Assembly: GCA_041905405.1 (NCBI GenBank)
Contig: JAYRLC010000017.1
Location: forward strand, 1-64,000
Origin: RAM1 sp041905405
Lineage (GTDB): Bacteria; Pseudomonadota; Gammaproteobacteria; Burkholderiales; Burkholderiaceae_C
Length of the DNA: 64,000 bases
Reading direction: 5' to 3'
Positions 46,823 through 54,870 of this stretch are shown here, in pieces. The notes below the pieces were generated by a model that made no database searches, had not been told where the DNA came from, and worked only from the letters and a program-made list of their open reading frames with translations. Both the position numbers and the translations under genes were made by a program. Positions within the stretch are counted from its first letter, which is position 1, and every line of letters starts with the position of its first letter.

Positions 46823-48103
46823 TCAGCGGCCCGCGATGCGGGTGCGCGCGATCAACCGGTCGTCGCCCAGCACGATCAGCGCGAACAGCAGTTCGTCCAG
46901 GTTGGCCGCGTGCGCGGTCTTGCGCGCGAGAAGCGGCGTGGCTTTCGGGTCCAGCACGACGAAGTCGGCCTCGCAGCCCGGCTGCAGGTTGCCGATCACG
47001 CCATCCAGCCCCAGCGCCTGCGCGGCGCCGGCCGTGTGCTGCCACCACAGCGCCTGCGGGCCCAGGCTCAGGCCGGGCTTGGTCTGCCCTTCGCGCCCCA
47101 CGTAGTACGCGGCCAGCATGGTGTGGAACGGGCTGAAGCTGGTGCCGCCGCCCACGTCGCTGGCCAGGCCGTATTTGAAGCCGATGCGGTCCGCGCCCTC
47201 GTAGTCGAAGAAACCGCTGCCCAGGAACAGGTTGCTCGTGGGGCTGACGGCCGCCGCGGCGCCCGTGCTGCGCATCAGCGCACGGTCGTCGTCGTCGAAG
47301 TGGATGCAGTGCGCGTAGATCGCGCGGTCTCGCATCAGGCCGAAATCGTCGTAGATCGACAGGTAGCTGCGCGATTGCGGGAACAGCTCGCGCGCCCATT
47401 TGATTTCGTCCTGGTTCTCGGCCACGTGCGACTGGATCCAGACGTCGGGGTATTTGGCTGCCAGCTCGCCCGCGCCGCGCAGCTGCGCCTCGGTGCAACT
47501 GGGTGCGAAACGCGGTGTGATCGCGTAGCCCAGGCGGTCGGTGCCGTGCCACTTTTTGATCAACGATTCGGTGTCGGCCAGCGACTGCTGCGTTTCGTCG
47601 CGCACGCCGTCGGGCGAATGGCGGTCCTGCAGCACCTTGCCCGCGATCATGCGCAGTCCGCGCTGCTGCGACGCGCCCATGAGCGCATCGACCGAGGACG
47701 GGTGCGACGTGCAGAACGTCAGCGCGGTGGTGACGCCGTTGCGCTGCAGCTCGTCCAGGAACACATCGGCCACGCCCTGTGCATAGGCGGCGTCGGCAAA
47801 GCGCGATTCGTGGGGGAAGGTGTAGTTCTCGAGCCAGGGCAACAGGCCCTCGGCCGGCGAGCCGATCACGTCGGTCTGCGGGAAGTGGATGTGCAGGTCC
47901 ACGAAGCCCGGCGCGATGATCTGGCCGCGCAGGTCTTCGACCGTGACGCCGGGGAAGTTACCCACCAGTGCGCTGTACGCGCCCACCGCGCGAACCACCT
48001 CGCGCCCGGTGGCATCGGGGCCCGTGACGAGCAGGCCGTCTTCTTCATACACCGCCGAACGGTCGTCGGCAAAACGCAGGATGGCGGATCGAAAGGCTTT
48101 CAT
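46823..48103 (-). CDS. guaD: Guanine deaminase
   Basis: A 426-residue amidohydrolase converting guanine to xanthine. The zinc ligands are recognisable: PGFVDLHIHFPQTD, then IQSHVAENQDEI, IYAHCIHFDDDDR, and the final SDVGGGTSFSPFHTM. The PQTD sequence after H-x-H is the guanine deaminase hallmark. Its stop lies 8 bases from the convergent preceding gene. A 51-base gap filled by two hairpins separates it from the upstream BMP gene on the same strand, and its Shine-Dalgarno (AGG) abuts the second hairpin. Confidence 0.93.
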   Translation of the reverse strand: MKAFRSAILRFADDRSAVYEEDGLLVTGPDATGREVVRAVGAYSALVGNFPGVTVEDLRGQIIAPGFVDLHIHFPQTDVIGSPAEGLLPWLENYTFPHESRFADAAYAQGVADVFLDELQRNGVTTALTFCTSHPSSVDALMGASQQRGLRMIAGKVLQDRHSPDGVRDETQQSLADTESLIKKWHGTDRLGYAITPRFAPSCTEAQLRGAGELAAKYPDVWIQSHVAENQDEIKWARELFPQSRSYLSIYDDFGLMRDRAIYAHCIHFDDDDRALMRSTGAAAAVSPTSNLFLGSGFFDYEGADRIGFKYGLASDVGGGTSFSPFHTMLAAYYVGREGQTKPGLSLGPQALWWQHTAGAAQALGLDGVIGNLQPGCEADFVVLDPKATPLLARKTAHAANLDELLFALIVLGDDRLIARTRIAGR

Positions 48104-48110
48104 TCAGGAC

Positions 48111-48139
48111 CTGGATCCCGGGTCGGGCCCGGGATGACG
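48111..48139. repeat. Palindromic intergenic element in the guaD leader
   Basis: The perfect 8-bp stem ATCCCGGG/CCCGGGAT is flanked by CTGG and GACG ends, making a 29-base element. From memory its layout resembles short palindromic repeats widespread in proteobacterial genomes (a CGTCATCCCGGG...GGATCCAG type). It occupies the guaD leader and borders the ribosome-binding site. Copy number outside this window cannot be judged here. Confidence 0.5.
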
Positions 48140-48157
48140 TGATTGGCAATCACGTCA
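48135..48157. other. Hairpin spanning the bmp stop codon
   Basis: A perfect 10-bp stem (TGACGTGATT and AATCACGTCA) has a 3-base loop. On the minus strand it begins exactly at the TGA of the BMP gene and runs straight into the palindromic element. A TTTT follows only on the plus strand, so on the coding strand it is more likely a stabilising or processing hairpin than a terminator. Confidence 0.5.
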
Positions 48158-49237
48158 TTTTGCGGCCTTGCCCTGCGCGCCCGATACGAGAAAGTTCATG
48201 GACTGTATCTGCGAATCCGTCATGACCTGCCCTGCAGGCAGCATGGCCCTACCGTCGTTGTCGATGATCGGACCGGTGAACGGGTGCAGCTTGCCGGCGG
48301 CAATGTCGCGCTGGCGCGCCAGCACTTCGTCCTGCACCGTTTTGGGCACCTTGGGGCCGAAGTCGCCGACGCGGATCATGCCCTCTTTGACACCGCCCCA
48401 GACGTTGCCGCTCTTCCAGCTGCCGTCCAGCACGGCACGCGCGCGCTGCGTGTAGTACGCGCCCCATTGGTGTGTGACGGCAGCGATCTGGGCGTCGGGG
48501 CCGAATTTGCGCATGTCGGAGTGGTAGGCCACGGCCATCCTGCCGCGTTCCTGCGCGGCGGCCATGACGGCGGTGGAGCCGGTGTGGAACGCGATCACGT
48601 CCACATCCTGGTTGAACAGGCTCATGGCCGCGTCGCGTTCGCGCGGCGGGTCGAACCATGCGTTGAGCCACACGACCTTGACTTGCGCCTGCGGGTTGAC
48701 CGATCGCATGCCCAGCGTGAACGCGTTGATGCCCTGCAGCACTTCGGGGATGGGAAAGCCCGCGACGTAGCCGGCCACGTTCGTCTTCGTCATGCGGCCG
48801 GCGGCGATGCCGGCCAGGTAACGGCCCTCGTAGTAACGGGCGTTGGCCGTGGCGACGTTGGGGGCCTGCTTGTAGCCGGTGACGGACTCGAACTTCACGT
48901 CGGGGAAGTCGCGCGCCACCTTGAGCGTGGGCTCCATGTAGCCGAAGCTGGGCGTGAAGATGAGCTTGTGGCCCGTGGCCGCCAGGTCGCGGATCACGCG
49001 TTCGGCGTCGGCGCCTTCGGCAACGTTTTCAACGGCAGTCGTCTGGACGGCACCGTCCAGAGCGGCCTGCACGGCTTTGCGGGCTTCTTCGTGCTGGCGT
49101 ACCCAGCCCGCTTCGGTGATGGGCGTGACATAGACAAAGCCGACCTTCAAACGTTCGGCCGGACGGGGGCTGGGTTGTGAAAAAGCGGGAAGTAAAAAGC
49201 AGGCGGCCGCCAGCGCGGCTGCGAGGTTTTTGTACAT
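48155..49237 (-). CDS. BMP-family ABC transporter substrate-binding protein (first of two)
   Basis: A 360-residue periplasmic binding protein of the BMP/PnrA family, which binds nucleosides or purines. The Sec signal peptide is MYKNLAAALAAACFLLPAFS without a clear lipobox. Family motifs are KVGFVYVTPITEAGWVRQHE, FTPSFGYMEPTLKVA, VAGFPIPEVLQGINAF and NVWGGVKEGMIRVGDFG. No permease or ATPase gene lies next to it, so it probably feeds the ABC complex encoded at 54871-58374. It precedes guaD on the same strand, linking it to purine use. A terminator-like hairpin sits 34 bases before its ATG. Confidence 0.9.
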   Translation of the reverse strand: MYKNLAAALAAACFLLPAFSQPSPRPAERLKVGFVYVTPITEAGWVRQHEEARKAVQAALDGAVQTTAVENVAEGADAERVIRDLAATGHKLIFTPSFGYMEPTLKVARDFPDVKFESVTGYKQAPNVATANARYYEGRYLAGIAAGRMTKTNVAGYVAGFPIPEVLQGINAFTLGMRSVNPQAQVKVVWLNAWFDPPRERDAAMSLFNQDVDVIAFHTGSTAVMAAAQERGRMAVAYHSDMRKFGPDAQIAAVTHQWGAYYTQRARAVLDGSWKSGNVWGGVKEGMIRVGDFGPKVPKTVQDEVLARQRDIAAGKLHPFTGPIIDNDGRAMLPAGQVMTDSQIQSMNFLVSGAQGKAAK

Positions 49238-49270
49238 GGTGTTCCTCTACATGGCCCCGGAGATGACAAA

Positions 49271-49299
49271 AGAAAAAGGCCGCCGGGGCGCGACCTTTG
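49271..49299 (-). terminator. Intrinsic terminator in front of the first bmp gene, possible attenuator
   Basis: Read on the minus strand, AAAGGTCGC pairs with GCGGCCTTT (9 bp with one G-T wobble, loop of about 6 bases) and is followed by TTTTTCTTTT. The structure is complete, and ends only about 34 bases before the bmp ATG at 49237. It either ends minus-strand read-through from the adenine deaminase operon or works as an attenuator in the bmp leader. Confidence 0.65.
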
Positions 49300-49334
49300 T
49301 GCCGTGATTTTAACCGCCGTTAGACTTGCGGCCC

Positions 49335-50057
49335 ATGAGCTCCCCCACCCCGGCCGACCCGCGACTCAGCCAGGACCTGCACGCCGCCGCCGTGGCCGGC
49401 GATGCCGAAGCCCAGGCCGTTCTGGGGCAGTGGCTGCTGGACGGGCGCGACGGCACGCCTGAACCCGAACAGGCGCTGCAATGGTTCCTGAAGGCTGCCG
49501 CGCAGCAGCACGCCATGGGCATGAACATGGTGGGCCGCTGCCATGAGAACGGCTGGGGCACGCCGGTGGACTTCTTTGCCGCCGCCAACTGGTACCGCCA
49601 GGCCGCGCGCAAGGGGCTGGACGCGGCCATGTACAACTACGCCAACCTGCTGCAGTCCGGCCGGGGCGTCGCGCAGGACCATGCGACGGCGGTGGCGCTG
49701 TACCGCGATGCGGCCGACATGGGCCACGCCAAATCCATGACCAAGATCGGCCGCTACTACGAGGACGGGCTGGTGCTTGAGAAGGACGCCGACCTTGCCT
49801 TCTTCTGCTACCGCGAGGCCGCTTTGGGCGGCGACTTTCGCGGCATGTTCAGCTACGCCGGCATGCTGGCCGCGCGCGGGCAGATGGACGAGGCACTGCA
49901 GTGGCTGGCCAAGGTCCCGCTCACGGCCACGCCGCGCTACAAGGCGCAGGCGGGCGCGCTGCTGCTGCAGTCGCCGTACGAAGGCTTCCGGCGCATCGGG
50001 CAGCAGATGCTGGATCAGGCAAACGAGGCAAAGCAGGCGTCCAGCCTGTCCACATAA
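49335..50057 (+). CDS. Sel1-repeat (TPR-like) protein
   Basis: A 240-residue soluble solenoid of Sel1-like repeats, for example EAQAVLGQWLLDGRDGTPEP, AMYNYANLLQSGRGVAQDHA and SMTKIGRYYEDGLVLEKDAD. No signal peptide is seen, so it is probably cytosolic. These proteins serve as protein-protein scaffolds, and no partner is indicated here. ATG 49335 is preferred over an upstream TTG. Its last 43 bases overlap the 3' end of the convergent deaminase gene, so their transcripts are antisense to each other. Confidence 0.85.
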   Translation: MSSPTPADPRLSQDLHAAAVAGDAEAQAVLGQWLLDGRDGTPEPEQALQWFLKAAAQQHAMGMNMVGRCHENGWGTPVDFFAAANWYRQAARKGLDAAMYNYANLLQSGRGVAQDHATAVALYRDAADMGHAKSMTKIGRYYEDGLVLEKDADLAFFCYREAALGGDFRGMFSYAGMLAARGQMDEALQWLAKVPLTATPRYKAQAGALLLQSPYEGFRRIGQQMLDQANEAKQASSLST

Positions 50058-51064
50058 GCGCGTTTTGTCGCGGCGTCGGCAAAACTGCCCTCGAAGCTGT
50101 TGCGCGCCAGCATGTAGGCGTGCCGCGCCGTGAGCCCCGTGGCCGCGAAGGTCTGCAGGAAGTTCTCGTTCATGTAGCCGCCGAAATACGCCGGGTCGTC
50201 GGAGTTGACCGTGGCGGCCAGGCCTGCGTCCAGCAGCGCGCCGATGTTGTGCTGCGCCAGCGTGGGGAATACGCACAGCTTGAGGTTGGACAGCGGACAC
50301 ACGGTGAGCGGCACGCGGTCCTGCGCCAGCCGCTTCATGAGCACGGGATCTTTCACCGACTGCACACCGTGGTCGATCCGCTCGGCCTTCAGCACGTCCA
50401 GCGCGGACCAGATGTATTCGGGCGGGCCCTCCTCGCCCGCATGGGCGACGATGTGCAGGCCCAGTTCACGGCACCTGGCGAACACGCGCGCGAACTTTTC
50501 GGGCGGATGCCCCACCTCGCTGGAATCCAGCCCCACGCCGATGAACTTGCTGCGAAACGGCAGCGCCTGCTCCAGCGTGACAAAGGCATCTTCTTCGCTC
50601 AGGTGGCGCAGAAAGCACAGGATCAGCGACGCGTTGACGCCCAGCTTGTCTTGGGCGTCCAAGCAGGCGCTGTGCAACCCGTTCACCACCGTGGCCATCA
50701 TCACGCCGCGCGCCGTGTGCGTCTGCGGGTCGAAGAACATCTCGGTGTGGATCACGTTGTCGGCCTGCGCGCGCAACAGATAGGCCCAGGCCATTTCATA
50801 GAAGTCCTGCTCGGTCAGCAGCACGCTGGCGCCCGCGTAGTAAATATCCAGAAAACTCTGCAGGTTGGTGAACGCGTAGGCGCGGCGCAGTTCTTCGACG
50901 CTGGTGTACGGAATCTTCACGCTGTTGCGCTGCGCCAGCGCGAAGATCAGCTCGGGCTCCAGCGAGCCTTCGATGTGCATGTGCAGTTCGGCCTTTGGCA
51001 TGGCGCACAGCAGCGCGGGCAGCTTGTCAGGGGCGATGGCGGGAATCATGGGAATGGTGTTCAT
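50015..51064 (-). CDS. Adenine deaminase type 2 (adenosine-deaminase family)
   Basis: A 349-residue zinc hydrolase of the adenosine deaminase family. Ligand motifs are KAELHMHIEGSLEPEL, IVAHAGEEGPPEYIW, ERIDHGVQSV and VNSDDPAYFGGYM. The IEGSLEPE opening and GEEGPPEY match bacterial and fungal adenine deaminases rather than classical adenosine deaminases, so the likely reaction is adenine to hypoxanthine. The ATG overlaps the stop of the Rieske oxygenase gene by one base (TGATG), giving translational coupling. It is commonly annotated add. Biochemical specificity is inferred. Confidence 0.88.
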   Translation of the reverse strand: MNTIPMIPAIAPDKLPALLCAMPKAELHMHIEGSLEPELIFALAQRNSVKIPYTSVEELRRAYAFTNLQSFLDIYYAGASVLLTEQDFYEMAWAYLLRAQADNVIHTEMFFDPQTHTARGVMMATVVNGLHSACLDAQDKLGVNASLILCFLRHLSEEDAFVTLEQALPFRSKFIGVGLDSSEVGHPPEKFARVFARCRELGLHIVAHAGEEGPPEYIWSALDVLKAERIDHGVQSVKDPVLMKRLAQDRVPLTVCPLSNLKLCVFPTLAQHNIGALLDAGLAATVNSDDPAYFGGYMNENFLQTFAATGLTARHAYMLARNSFEGSFADAATKRAYVDRLDACFASFA

Positions 51065-52041
51065 CAGCAGACTCCAAAGGTGATGCCCAGTTGCTTGAGG
51101 TGGCGGCGGTAGGCTGACGATGCCTTGTCCGCTGCCGTGTGCAGCTCGGCGCGCAGGTCCAGCGGCAGCTGCGCGGGGCGCTGCGACTCCAGCACCGGCT
51201 TGTCCTGCATGAAGATGCCGTGCTGGAACGCGCGCAGCGTCTCGTCGGCCGATTCAAAGTCCGCCACGGCCAGGCGGAACCAGACGCGGCTGGTCTCGGG
51301 CGTGACGGGGCAGATGTACAGCGCGATGGACTCGCGGTAGCCGGCAATAGCGACAGCGGCCGCGTCGGGCACCTTGGTCAGCACGGCCGCGTAGGGCGCC
51401 GTGACCTCATAGGTGTATTCGACCTGCGCCGGCGCGGTGGAATGCAGGTTGGACTGTGGCTGCCAGGCCTTGCATTGCGTGGCGATCAGGCCCGTCGATG
51501 TGGGCTCTACGGTGTAGTCGTCAATGGCCGCCGCGCTGCGCATGCCCAGCGAGCCTTCATGCACAAAGCCGAAATGCGCCATGTCCAGAAAGTTCTCGAC
51601 GATACGCGGTGCACTGGCCGCCACGTCGTAGGGGCCGCAGTTGAGCTTGCGCAGCCGGGCGTCGTGTTCGGCGGCAAAGGCTGGCAGCGCCACATCGGCC
51701 CCCGCCATCTGCACCCATATCAGGCCATGCGCGTCTTGCGCCGCATAAGCCCGCGCACAGTGCGTCGCCGGCGGCGTGAACGCGGGTAGCGCCGGCACGT
51801 GCACGCACTGCGCGTCCGCGCCAAAGCGCCAGCCGTGGTACGGGCACTCCAGCGTGCCGCCCTCCACCCGCCCCAGCGACAGCCGCGCGCCGCGGTGCGG
51901 ACACTGGTCGCGCCAGGCGTGCACCGCGCCCGCTCCGTCGCGCCACAGCACCAGATCATGACCCAGCAATTGCACAGCCACAGGCGCGCCGGCCAGTTCA
52001 CGGGACAAAGCCACAGGGTGCCAGTGGTGCGCTTCGATCAT
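51064..52041 (-). CDS. Rieske non-haem iron oxygenase, alpha subunit
   Basis: A 325-residue single-component-type oxygenase. The Rieske [2Fe-2S] ligands are Cys47/His49 (CPHRG) and Cys66/His69 (CPYHGW). The mononuclear iron site follows in ENFLDMAHFGFVH with Asp153, His156 and His161. The catalytic half then has no close named relative. It is coupled to the adenine deaminase gene and lies among purine genes. By analogy with HpxD of Klebsiella (a Rieske enzyme of hypoxanthine/xanthine oxidation) it may hydroxylate a purine. No reductase gene is adjacent. Other aromatic or steroid-like substrates cannot be excluded. Confidence 0.83.
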   Translation of the reverse strand: MIEAHHWHPVALSRELAGAPVAVQLLGHDLVLWRDGAGAVHAWRDQCPHRGARLSLGRVEGGTLECPYHGWRFGADAQCVHVPALPAFTPPATHCARAYAAQDAHGLIWVQMAGADVALPAFAAEHDARLRKLNCGPYDVAASAPRIVENFLDMAHFGFVHEGSLGMRSAAAIDDYTVEPTSTGLIATQCKAWQPQSNLHSTAPAQVEYTYEVTAPYAAVLTKVPDAAAVAIAGYRESIALYICPVTPETSRVWFRLAVADFESADETLRAFQHGIFMQDKPVLESQRPAQLPLDLRAELHTAADKASSAYRRHLKQLGITFGVC

Positions 52042-52110
52042 CGGGACATCGCGGGTATTGGGTAGGGACCATTGTCTGGCAAGATCGATGCCCAGGGAGG
52101 CCACTGCGCC

Positions 52111-53559
52111 ATGACGGAAAGCGATCTTTTGCAACTGCTGGCGCGCGGCGAGGACAGCCGCCACCAATTCAAGCACGACCAGACCAACGCCGACGGCCTG
52201 GCGGCGGAACTGGCGGCATTCGCCAACAGCGGCGGCGGCACGCTGTTCATGGGCGTGGCGGACAACGGCAGCGTCACAGGGCTGGACGCCACCGCCATCC
52301 GCCGGCTGAACCAGCTGGTCAGCAACACGGCGAGCCAGCATGTGCGCCCGCCCCTCACGCCACTGAGCCACAACGTCCAGACACCGGACGGTGTGGTGAT
52401 GGTCGTGGCGGTGCCCGACGGGCTGAACAAGCCGTACATGGACCTGCAGGGCCGGGTATGGGTCAAGAGCGGCGCCGACAAACGCCACGTCACGTCGCGC
52501 GAGGAAATGCAGCGCATGTTCCAGCGCGCCGGCCTGTTGCAGGCCGACCTGGTACCGGTACGCGATGCCACGGTGAGCGACATCGACGAGCGGGAGTTGG
52601 CGCGGTACTTCGAGCGGCGTTACGGCCAGAGTCTGGAACAGGCAGGGCTGCCACTCACCCAGTTGATGGAAAACCTTCAACTCGCGCAGGACGGCGTGCC
52701 CAATCTGGCTGGGCTGCTGCTTTTCGGCAAGGCACCTCAACGGCGGCTGCCTGTCTGCCAGATCGGCGCGGTGTGGTTCCCCGGCACCTTTCTGGGCGAC
52801 TCGCAATATCTGGACAGCGAGAACATCGAAGGCACGCTGCAAGAGCAGTTCCGGCGCGGCCTTGCATTCATCAAGCGCAGCCTGCACCATGTGCAGGGGA
52901 ACAGGGGCTTCAACACGCTAGGGCAACTGGAGGTGCCCGAAGAGGCTTTTGTCGAACTGCTGGTCAACGCGTTGGTGCATCGCGACTTTCTGGTCAGCGC
53001 AACGATCCGGCTGTTCGTATTCGCCGATCGTGTCGAAATCATCAGCCCCGGCCACCTGCCCGACAGCCTCACGGCGCAGCAGATTCGCGGCGGCCTGTCC
53101 AACCGCCGCAACAAGATACTGGCCGGCCATGCAGCGCACATCCTGCCCTACCGCGGCCTGGGCACGGGCGTGCCGCGGGCGCTGGTGGCGTGGCCCCAAA
53201 TTGATCTGATGGATGAACGCGAGGCCAACCAGTTCCGGGCTGTGGTGTGGCGGGTCACCCCGCAAGTCACCCCGCAAGTCACCCCGCAAGTCACCCCGCA
53301 AGTCACCCCGCAAGTCACCCCGCAAGTCACCGCTGAAGTCATGGGCCTGCTGGCGGTCATGGATGGCGAGATGAAACGTGCCGACATCCAGGCAACACTG
53401 GGCTTGAAAGACCGGGAGCATTTCCGCACGGCCTACCTTGCCCCCGCCATGTCGGAAGGCTTGGTCGAGATGACAGTCCCCGACAAACCCCAGAGCCGAC
53501 TGCAGCGTTATCGGCTCACCCCCGCGGGCCGCGCCCTGCTAAAAGAGCCGCAGAAATAA
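52111..53559 (+). CDS. AlbA_2 (Schlafen-like) ATP-binding putative transcriptional regulator with VTPQ repeats
   Basis: A 482-residue protein of the COG2865 type. The N-terminal AlbA_2 domain (DSRHQFKHDQTNADGLAAEL, then FANSGGGTLFMGV) is followed by a central helical part. An HATPase-like C-terminal region contains LVNALVHRDFLVSA and ISPGHLPDSLTAQQIRGGLS. Six in-frame VTPQ units plus a degenerate one (53254-53337) link this to a final winged-helix domain (RADIQATLGLKDREHF to YRLTPAGRALL). ATG 52111 is used. Such proteins occur next to defence or stress genes, but none is nearby. Function unknown. Confidence 0.8.
   Translation: MTESDLLQLLARGEDSRHQFKHDQTNADGLAAELAAFANSGGGTLFMGVADNGSVTGLDATAIRRLNQLVSNTASQHVRPPLTPLSHNVQTPDGVVMVVAVPDGLNKPYMDLQGRVWVKSGADKRHVTSREEMQRMFQRAGLLQADLVPVRDATVSDIDERELARYFERRYGQSLEQAGLPLTQLMENLQLAQDGVPNLAGLLLFGKAPQRRLPVCQIGAVWFPGTFLGDSQYLDSENIEGTLQEQFRRGLAFIKRSLHHVQGNRGFNTLGQLEVPEEAFVELLVNALVHRDFLVSATIRLFVFADRVEIISPGHLPDSLTAQQIRGGLSNRRNKILAGHAAHILPYRGLGTGVPRALVAWPQIDLMDEREANQFRAVVWRVTPQVTPQVTPQVTPQVTPQVTPQVTAEVMGLLAVMDGEMKRADIQATLGLKDREHFRTAYLAPAMSEGLVEMTVPDKPQSRLQRYRLTPAGRALLKEPQK
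53254..53337 (+). repeat. 12-bp in-frame tandem repeat (VTPQ linker)
   Basis: Six identical copies of GTCACCCCGCAA are followed by a seventh diverged copy (GTCACCGCTGAA). Each unit encodes Val-Thr-Pro-Gln, so gain or loss of units by slippage keeps the frame and only changes linker length between the ATP-binding and winged-helix domains. Similar PQVT repeats are, from memory, frequent in this protein family. Confidence 0.95.
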
Positions 53560-53560
53560 C

Positions 53561-53586
53561 AAAGGGGCCGCCGCGGCGGCCCCTTT
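53561..53586. terminator. Bidirectional intrinsic terminator
   Basis: The 26-base perfect palindrome AAAGGGGCCGCCG followed by its reverse complement sits just behind the plus-strand AlbA_2 gene and 80 bases beyond the end of the minus-strand BMP operon. The A and T arms on either side allow it to stop transcription in both directions. Confidence 0.75.
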
Positions 53587-53595
53587 CGGGAATGC

Positions 53596-53667
53596 GTGGA
53601 TCCGGCTGCGCCGGTCCACTGCATTGCCCCCCAGCGGGGGGAGGCGCCGAAGGCGCTTCGGGGGGCG
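53596..53667. repeat. Comamonadaceae-type intergenic G/C-run repeat, copy 2
   Basis: This has the same block order as the element at 57-141: CCGGCTGCGCCGG, a GCCCCCCAGCGGGGGG block, GGCGCCGAAGGCGC, then TTCGGGGGG adjoining the stop codon of the BMP gene at 53668. In both places the element follows the stop of a minus-strand gene in the same orientation. Confidence 0.65.
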
Positions 53668-54822
53668 TTATTTTTTATCGCCCGGCACCTTGCCTTCCAC
53701 GCCCTTGACGTAGAAGTTGATGCCGCTCAGGAACTTGTCGTCGGCAACGGCGTCTTTCGCCACCACCTCCTTGCCGTCCTGGCCGACGATCGGGCCCTTC
53801 CAGATGGCAAAGGTGCCGTCCGTCAGGCCCTTCTTGATGTCGGCGATCTTGGTCTTGGTCTCGTCGGGCACGTCGGCGGCGATGGACACCATGTCGATCG
53901 CGCCTTCCTTGACGCCCCACCACACGCCCGTGCCGCCGGTCCACTTGTTCTCCAGCGCGTCACGCGTGGCCTTGATGTAGTACGGACCCCAGTTGATGAT
54001 GGCCGAACCCAGGTGGGCCTTGGGGCCGTAGGCGGTCATGTCGCTGTCCCAGCCGAAGGCGCGCTTGTTCATCTTCTCGGCCGTCTGCAGCACGGCGGAC
54101 GAGTCGGTGTTCTGGAACAGCACGTCGGCGCCGCCGTTGATCAGCGAGGTGGCCGCTTCGGTTTCCTTGGGCGGGTTGAACCATTCATTCACCCATACGA
54201 CCTTGGTCTTGATCTTGGGGTTGACCGACTGCGCGCCCAGCGTGAAGCTGTTGATGTTGCGCACGACTTCAGGAATCGGGATCGATGCGACCACGCCCAG
54301 CGTGTTGGACTTGGTCATCTTGCCGGCGATCACGCCGGCCATGTACGCGCCTTCGTACGTGCGGCTGTCGTAGGTGCGCATGTTCTCTGCCTGCTTGTAG
54401 CCGGTGGCATGCTCGAACTTGACGGCCTTGTTGTCGGCGGCGACCTTGAGCATGGGCTCCATGTAGCCGAAGGTGGTGCCGAAGATCAGCTTGTTGCCCT
54501 GGGCAGCCATGTCGCGGATCACGCGCTCGGCGTCGGCGGACTCGGGCACCTTCTCGACGAAGCTGGTGACGACCTTGTCGCCGAATTCCTTTTCGATCGC
54601 CTTGCGGCCGTTGTCGTGGGCAAAGGTCCAGCCGCCGTCACCCACCGGGCCGACGTAGGCGAATGCGATCTTCAGCGGCTCGGGCTTGGGCGCAGGGGCG
54701 GCCACCGGAGCCGGTGCCGGCGCAGGCGCGGGCTCTTCCTTCTTGCCGCAGGCCACCAGGGCGGCGGCCGCAGCGGACAGCGCCGCGACTTTCAGCAGGG
54801 AACGTTTCTTCAGATCGGTCAT
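53668..54822 (-). CDS. BMP-family nucleoside/purine-binding lipoprotein (second of two)
   Basis: A 384-residue lipoprotein. The signal peptide carries the lipobox LVAC at about residue 25, followed by an Ala-Pro-rich tether (residues 30-48). BMP motifs are KIAFAYVGPVGDGGWTFAHD, FGTTFGYMEPMLKVA, IPIPEVVRNINSF and GVWWGVKEGAIDMVSI. It is last in the operon ATPase-permease-permease-BMP, 48 bases after the second permease, with AAGGA before its ATG. It should deliver purine nucleosides or bases to the membrane permeases. Its closest relative in the window is the protein at 48155-49237. Confidence 0.93.
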   Translation of the reverse strand: MTDLKKRSLLKVAALSAAAAALVACGKKEEPAPAPAPAPVAAPAPKPEPLKIAFAYVGPVGDGGWTFAHDNGRKAIEKEFGDKVVTSFVEKVPESADAERVIRDMAAQGNKLIFGTTFGYMEPMLKVAADNKAVKFEHATGYKQAENMRTYDSRTYEGAYMAGVIAGKMTKSNTLGVVASIPIPEVVRNINSFTLGAQSVNPKIKTKVVWVNEWFNPPKETEAATSLINGGADVLFQNTDSSAVLQTAEKMNKRAFGWDSDMTAYGPKAHLGSAIINWGPYYIKATRDALENKWTGGTGVWWGVKEGAIDMVSIAADVPDETKTKIADIKKGLTDGTFAIWKGPIVGQDGKEVVAKDAVADDKFLSGINFYVKGVEGKVPGDKK

Positions 54823-54870
54823 GTCAGGTCCTTCTCCAGGGTTTTTTACGCGACGGGGTGAAAAAGCAAA

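Noticed and set aside
48135..48160. Intrinsic terminator for the bmp gene
   Set aside because: The T-tract follows the stem only on the plus strand, where no gene ends. On the coding strand the stem runs into another palindrome.
53254..53337. CRISPR-like repeats
   Set aside because: The units are 12 bases with no spacers and lie in frame inside a gene.
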